From NCBI GenBank assembly GCA_035547055.1, contig DASZVN010000090.1:1-24611 (forward strand): a stretch of 24,611 nt of DNA. Reading direction: 5' to 3'. The stretch is from DASZVN01 sp035547055. GTDB taxonomy: Bacteria > Pseudomonadota > Alphaproteobacteria > Rhizobiales > Methylopilaceae. Shown here piece by piece: positions 23,435 through 24,611 of the stretch. Under the pieces are notes generated by a model that saw only the letters and a list, made by a program, of their open reading frames with translations, had not been told where the DNA came from and ran no database searches. Position 1 is the first letter of the stretch; every line of letters begins with the position of its first letter. A program made the translations under genes and the position numbers.

Positions 23435-24391
23435 ATGTGGGGCGCGGTCCTCGGGCGGCACGGCGGTGCGCTGGGGAAGTGGTCTTGCAGGTGGATCATC
23501 GGCCTTGGCGTGGCAGCGCTGCTTGCGCTCACGGCGATGGTCCCGGCGATCGAGGCGGCGCCGCTCGCAACGCCGAAGCTCACCCTCGAACGGGTTCTGA
23601 ACACCGGAAGTTCACCCGGCGCGCTGGCATGGAGCTCCGACGGCCGCCTTCTTGCGATCTCCGATTCGCTGGGCAGCCGGATCACCGTCTGGGACTACAA
23701 GACCGGAACCAAGCTCCGCACCATCACGAAGCCTTCGGCTGGGGAATGGTGGCTGTCGTTCCTGCCGGGCACCACCATCCTGGCGACCGCATCCCTCAGC
23801 GCCGGCGCCGCCCCCCCAAACACCAGCTTCGTCCTCGTGGACGCGGCGGACGGACGGGTGGTTACCGACGTGCCCGGGCCGTTGCCGGCCACGGCGCCGC
23901 GGCTTTCGAATGTCGCGCGCAAGTTCGCACTCTCGGCGGACGGGACCGTTGCCGCCGCCATCACCCGCGACGGTCGGCAGGACTTCATCAATTTCTATGA
24001 CGCGCGGACATGGAAGCTGACGTCGTCCCATAAGCTCGCCGGCAGCCTGATCTCGGCCGCCATCGAGGGTCTCCCACACAGCGACGAGTTCGTCAGCCTC
24101 GACGTGGGCGGCAAGCTGGAAGTGTGGTCGCCCAAGCAGGAGACTCCGCTTTCGGTGACGCGGGTCCAGCCTTGTTGCAATGAGGGCGCGCTCGCGATTA
24201 GCTCCGATGGCCACTTTGCGGCTGTCGCGGACGGGCCTCCCGTCTATGTAGGCCCCCCTCCCCCGGCGCGGCTTCGCTTTTGGGCTACGAATGGCTGGAA
24301 GGCAGTTGCCGAGGGCGAACCTGCCCCCCACCCTACTACGGGTATCAATCGGTCGCCTTCAGCCCGACCGGCGGCTTTCTCGCCACTTTGA
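23435..24391 (+). CDS. Secreted WD40-like beta-propeller protein, frame broken near C-terminus
   Basis: As read, 318 residues. A basic N-terminal region and the hydrophobic WIIGLGVAALLALTAMVPAIEA suggest export with cleavage before APLATP. WD40-like blades follow, for example GALAWSSDGRLLAISDSLGSRITVWDYKTGT, then LEVWSPKQETPLSV and GALAISSDGHFAAVADG...LRFWATNGWKAV. After KAVAEGE the frame gives about 23 non-propeller residues and stops, while the next blades continue in another frame (24322-24552). Adding one base at a C6 run (24324-24329) would give one 372-residue protein, a normal full propeller. The ATG at 23435 has GGAG 6 bases before it; ATG 23402 is an alternative. Function is unknown; such folds usually bind proteins. 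Confidence 0.7.
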   Translation: MWGAVLGRHGGALGKWSCRWIIGLGVAALLALTAMVPAIEAAPLATPKLTLERVLNTGSSPGALAWSSDGRLLAISDSLGSRITVWDYKTGTKLRTITKPSAGEWWLSFLPGTTILATASLSAGAAPPNTSFVLVDAADGRVVTDVPGPLPATAPRLSNVARKFALSADGTVAAAITRDGRQDFINFYDARTWKLTSSHKLAGSLISAAIEGLPHSDEFVSLDVGGKLEVWSPKQETPLSVTRVQPCCNEGALAISSDGHFAAVADGPPVYVGPPPPARLRFWATNGWKAVAEGEPAPHPTTGINRSPSARPAAFSPL

Positions 24392-24552
24392 GCTCAAAAG
24401 GCGAGGTTCGTCTTTGGACCGAGGGCCTTCTCCCACTCCCGGTCAAAATCAACGACGGCGGCGTACGCGGAATGATGCTGTCGTTCTCGCCCGACAGCCG
24501 CTACCTGGCCATCGCGCGCGACTGGGACGTGCGGATCCTGTCTATTCAATAA
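24322..24552 (+). pseudogene. Out-of-frame C-terminal blades of the WD40-like protein
   Basis: This frame encodes PPPYYGYQSVAFSPTGGFLATLSSKGEVRLWTEG and then RGMMLSFSPDSRYLAIARDWDVRILSIQ, two clear WD40-like blades that complete the preceding gene. It is offset by one base relative to the main frame. It has no convincing start or ribosome binding site of its own. It may reflect a one-base deletion, a sequencing error in the C6 run, or less likely programmed slippage. Confidence 0.6.
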
Positions 24553-24571
24553 TGTCTTTTGGGGATGAGAC

Positions 24572-24611
24572 ATGCCCGTGACCTTGGACGAACTCACTTC
24601 CGCACGTTCTA
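24572..24611 (+). CDS. Start of an unidentified gene, cut by the window edge
   Basis: An ATG at 24572 opens MPVTLDELTSARS and runs off the end. GGGGA lies 6 bases upstream, and the gap to the WD40-like stop is 19 bp, so it is probably in the same operon. Thirteen residues are too few for identification. Confidence 0.4.
   Translation, partial: MPVTLDELTSARS

Overview
The window is a high-G+C, gene-dense piece of an alphaproteobacterial chromosome, most likely from the order Hyphomicrobiales (Rhizobiales). The evidence is the order of a mitochondrial-type, 14-gene complex I operon followed by birA and rnj, a NuoG without the extra N7 cluster cysteines, a FeuP/FeuQ-like two-component pair, and several palindromic repeats of the kind common in rhizobial genomes. 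Family-level placement is not possible from the sequence alone.

Region 1 (119-18585, all minus strand, transcribed right to left) is nuoA-nuoB-nuoC-nuoD-nuoE-nuoF-nuoG-nuoH-nuoI-nuoJ-nuoK-nuoL-nuoM-nuoN-birA-rnj. All 14 subunits of the proton-pumping NADH:quinone oxidoreductase are present and look intact: NADH module E/F/G, connecting module B/C/D/I, membrane arm A/H/J/K/L/M/N. They carry the expected cysteine ligands for the Fe-S clusters and the charged residues of the pump subunits. birA (biotin-protein ligase) begins directly after the nuoN stop, and rnj (ribonuclease J) overlaps birA by ATGA. A candidate promoter lies upstream of nuoA.

The main surprise in region 1 is repeat content. 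Three families of roughly 80-150 bp palindromic elements (called A, B and C here) sit in six of the nuo junctions and divide the operon into blocks ABCD / EF / G / HI / JKL / M / N-birA-rnj. Another C-type element lies inside birA and is translated in frame as about 60 extra residues. One more follows rnj at the left edge.

Region 2 (18586-20248) holds a divergent promoter region and one plus-strand gene for a secreted branched-chain-amino-acid-type ABC substrate-binding protein. No permease or ATPase lies beside it. Similar hairpins lie before and after it.

Region 3 (20249-23220, minus strand) has an OmpR-family response regulator, a PhoQ/FeuQ-like sensor kinase overlapping it by ATGA, a small surface-antigen-type lipoprotein, and a DCC-family (DUF393) protein.

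Region 4 (23221-24611, plus strand) carries a secreted WD40-like beta-propeller gene whose reading frame breaks near a run of six C, and then the first codons of another gene cut by the window edge. This part looks slightly less G+C-rich and less codon-biased than the rest.

I found no CRISPR array, tRNA, rRNA, transposase or phage gene, and no convincing new multi-gene system. The most unusual signal is the repeat expansion through the nuo operon and into the birA reading frame.
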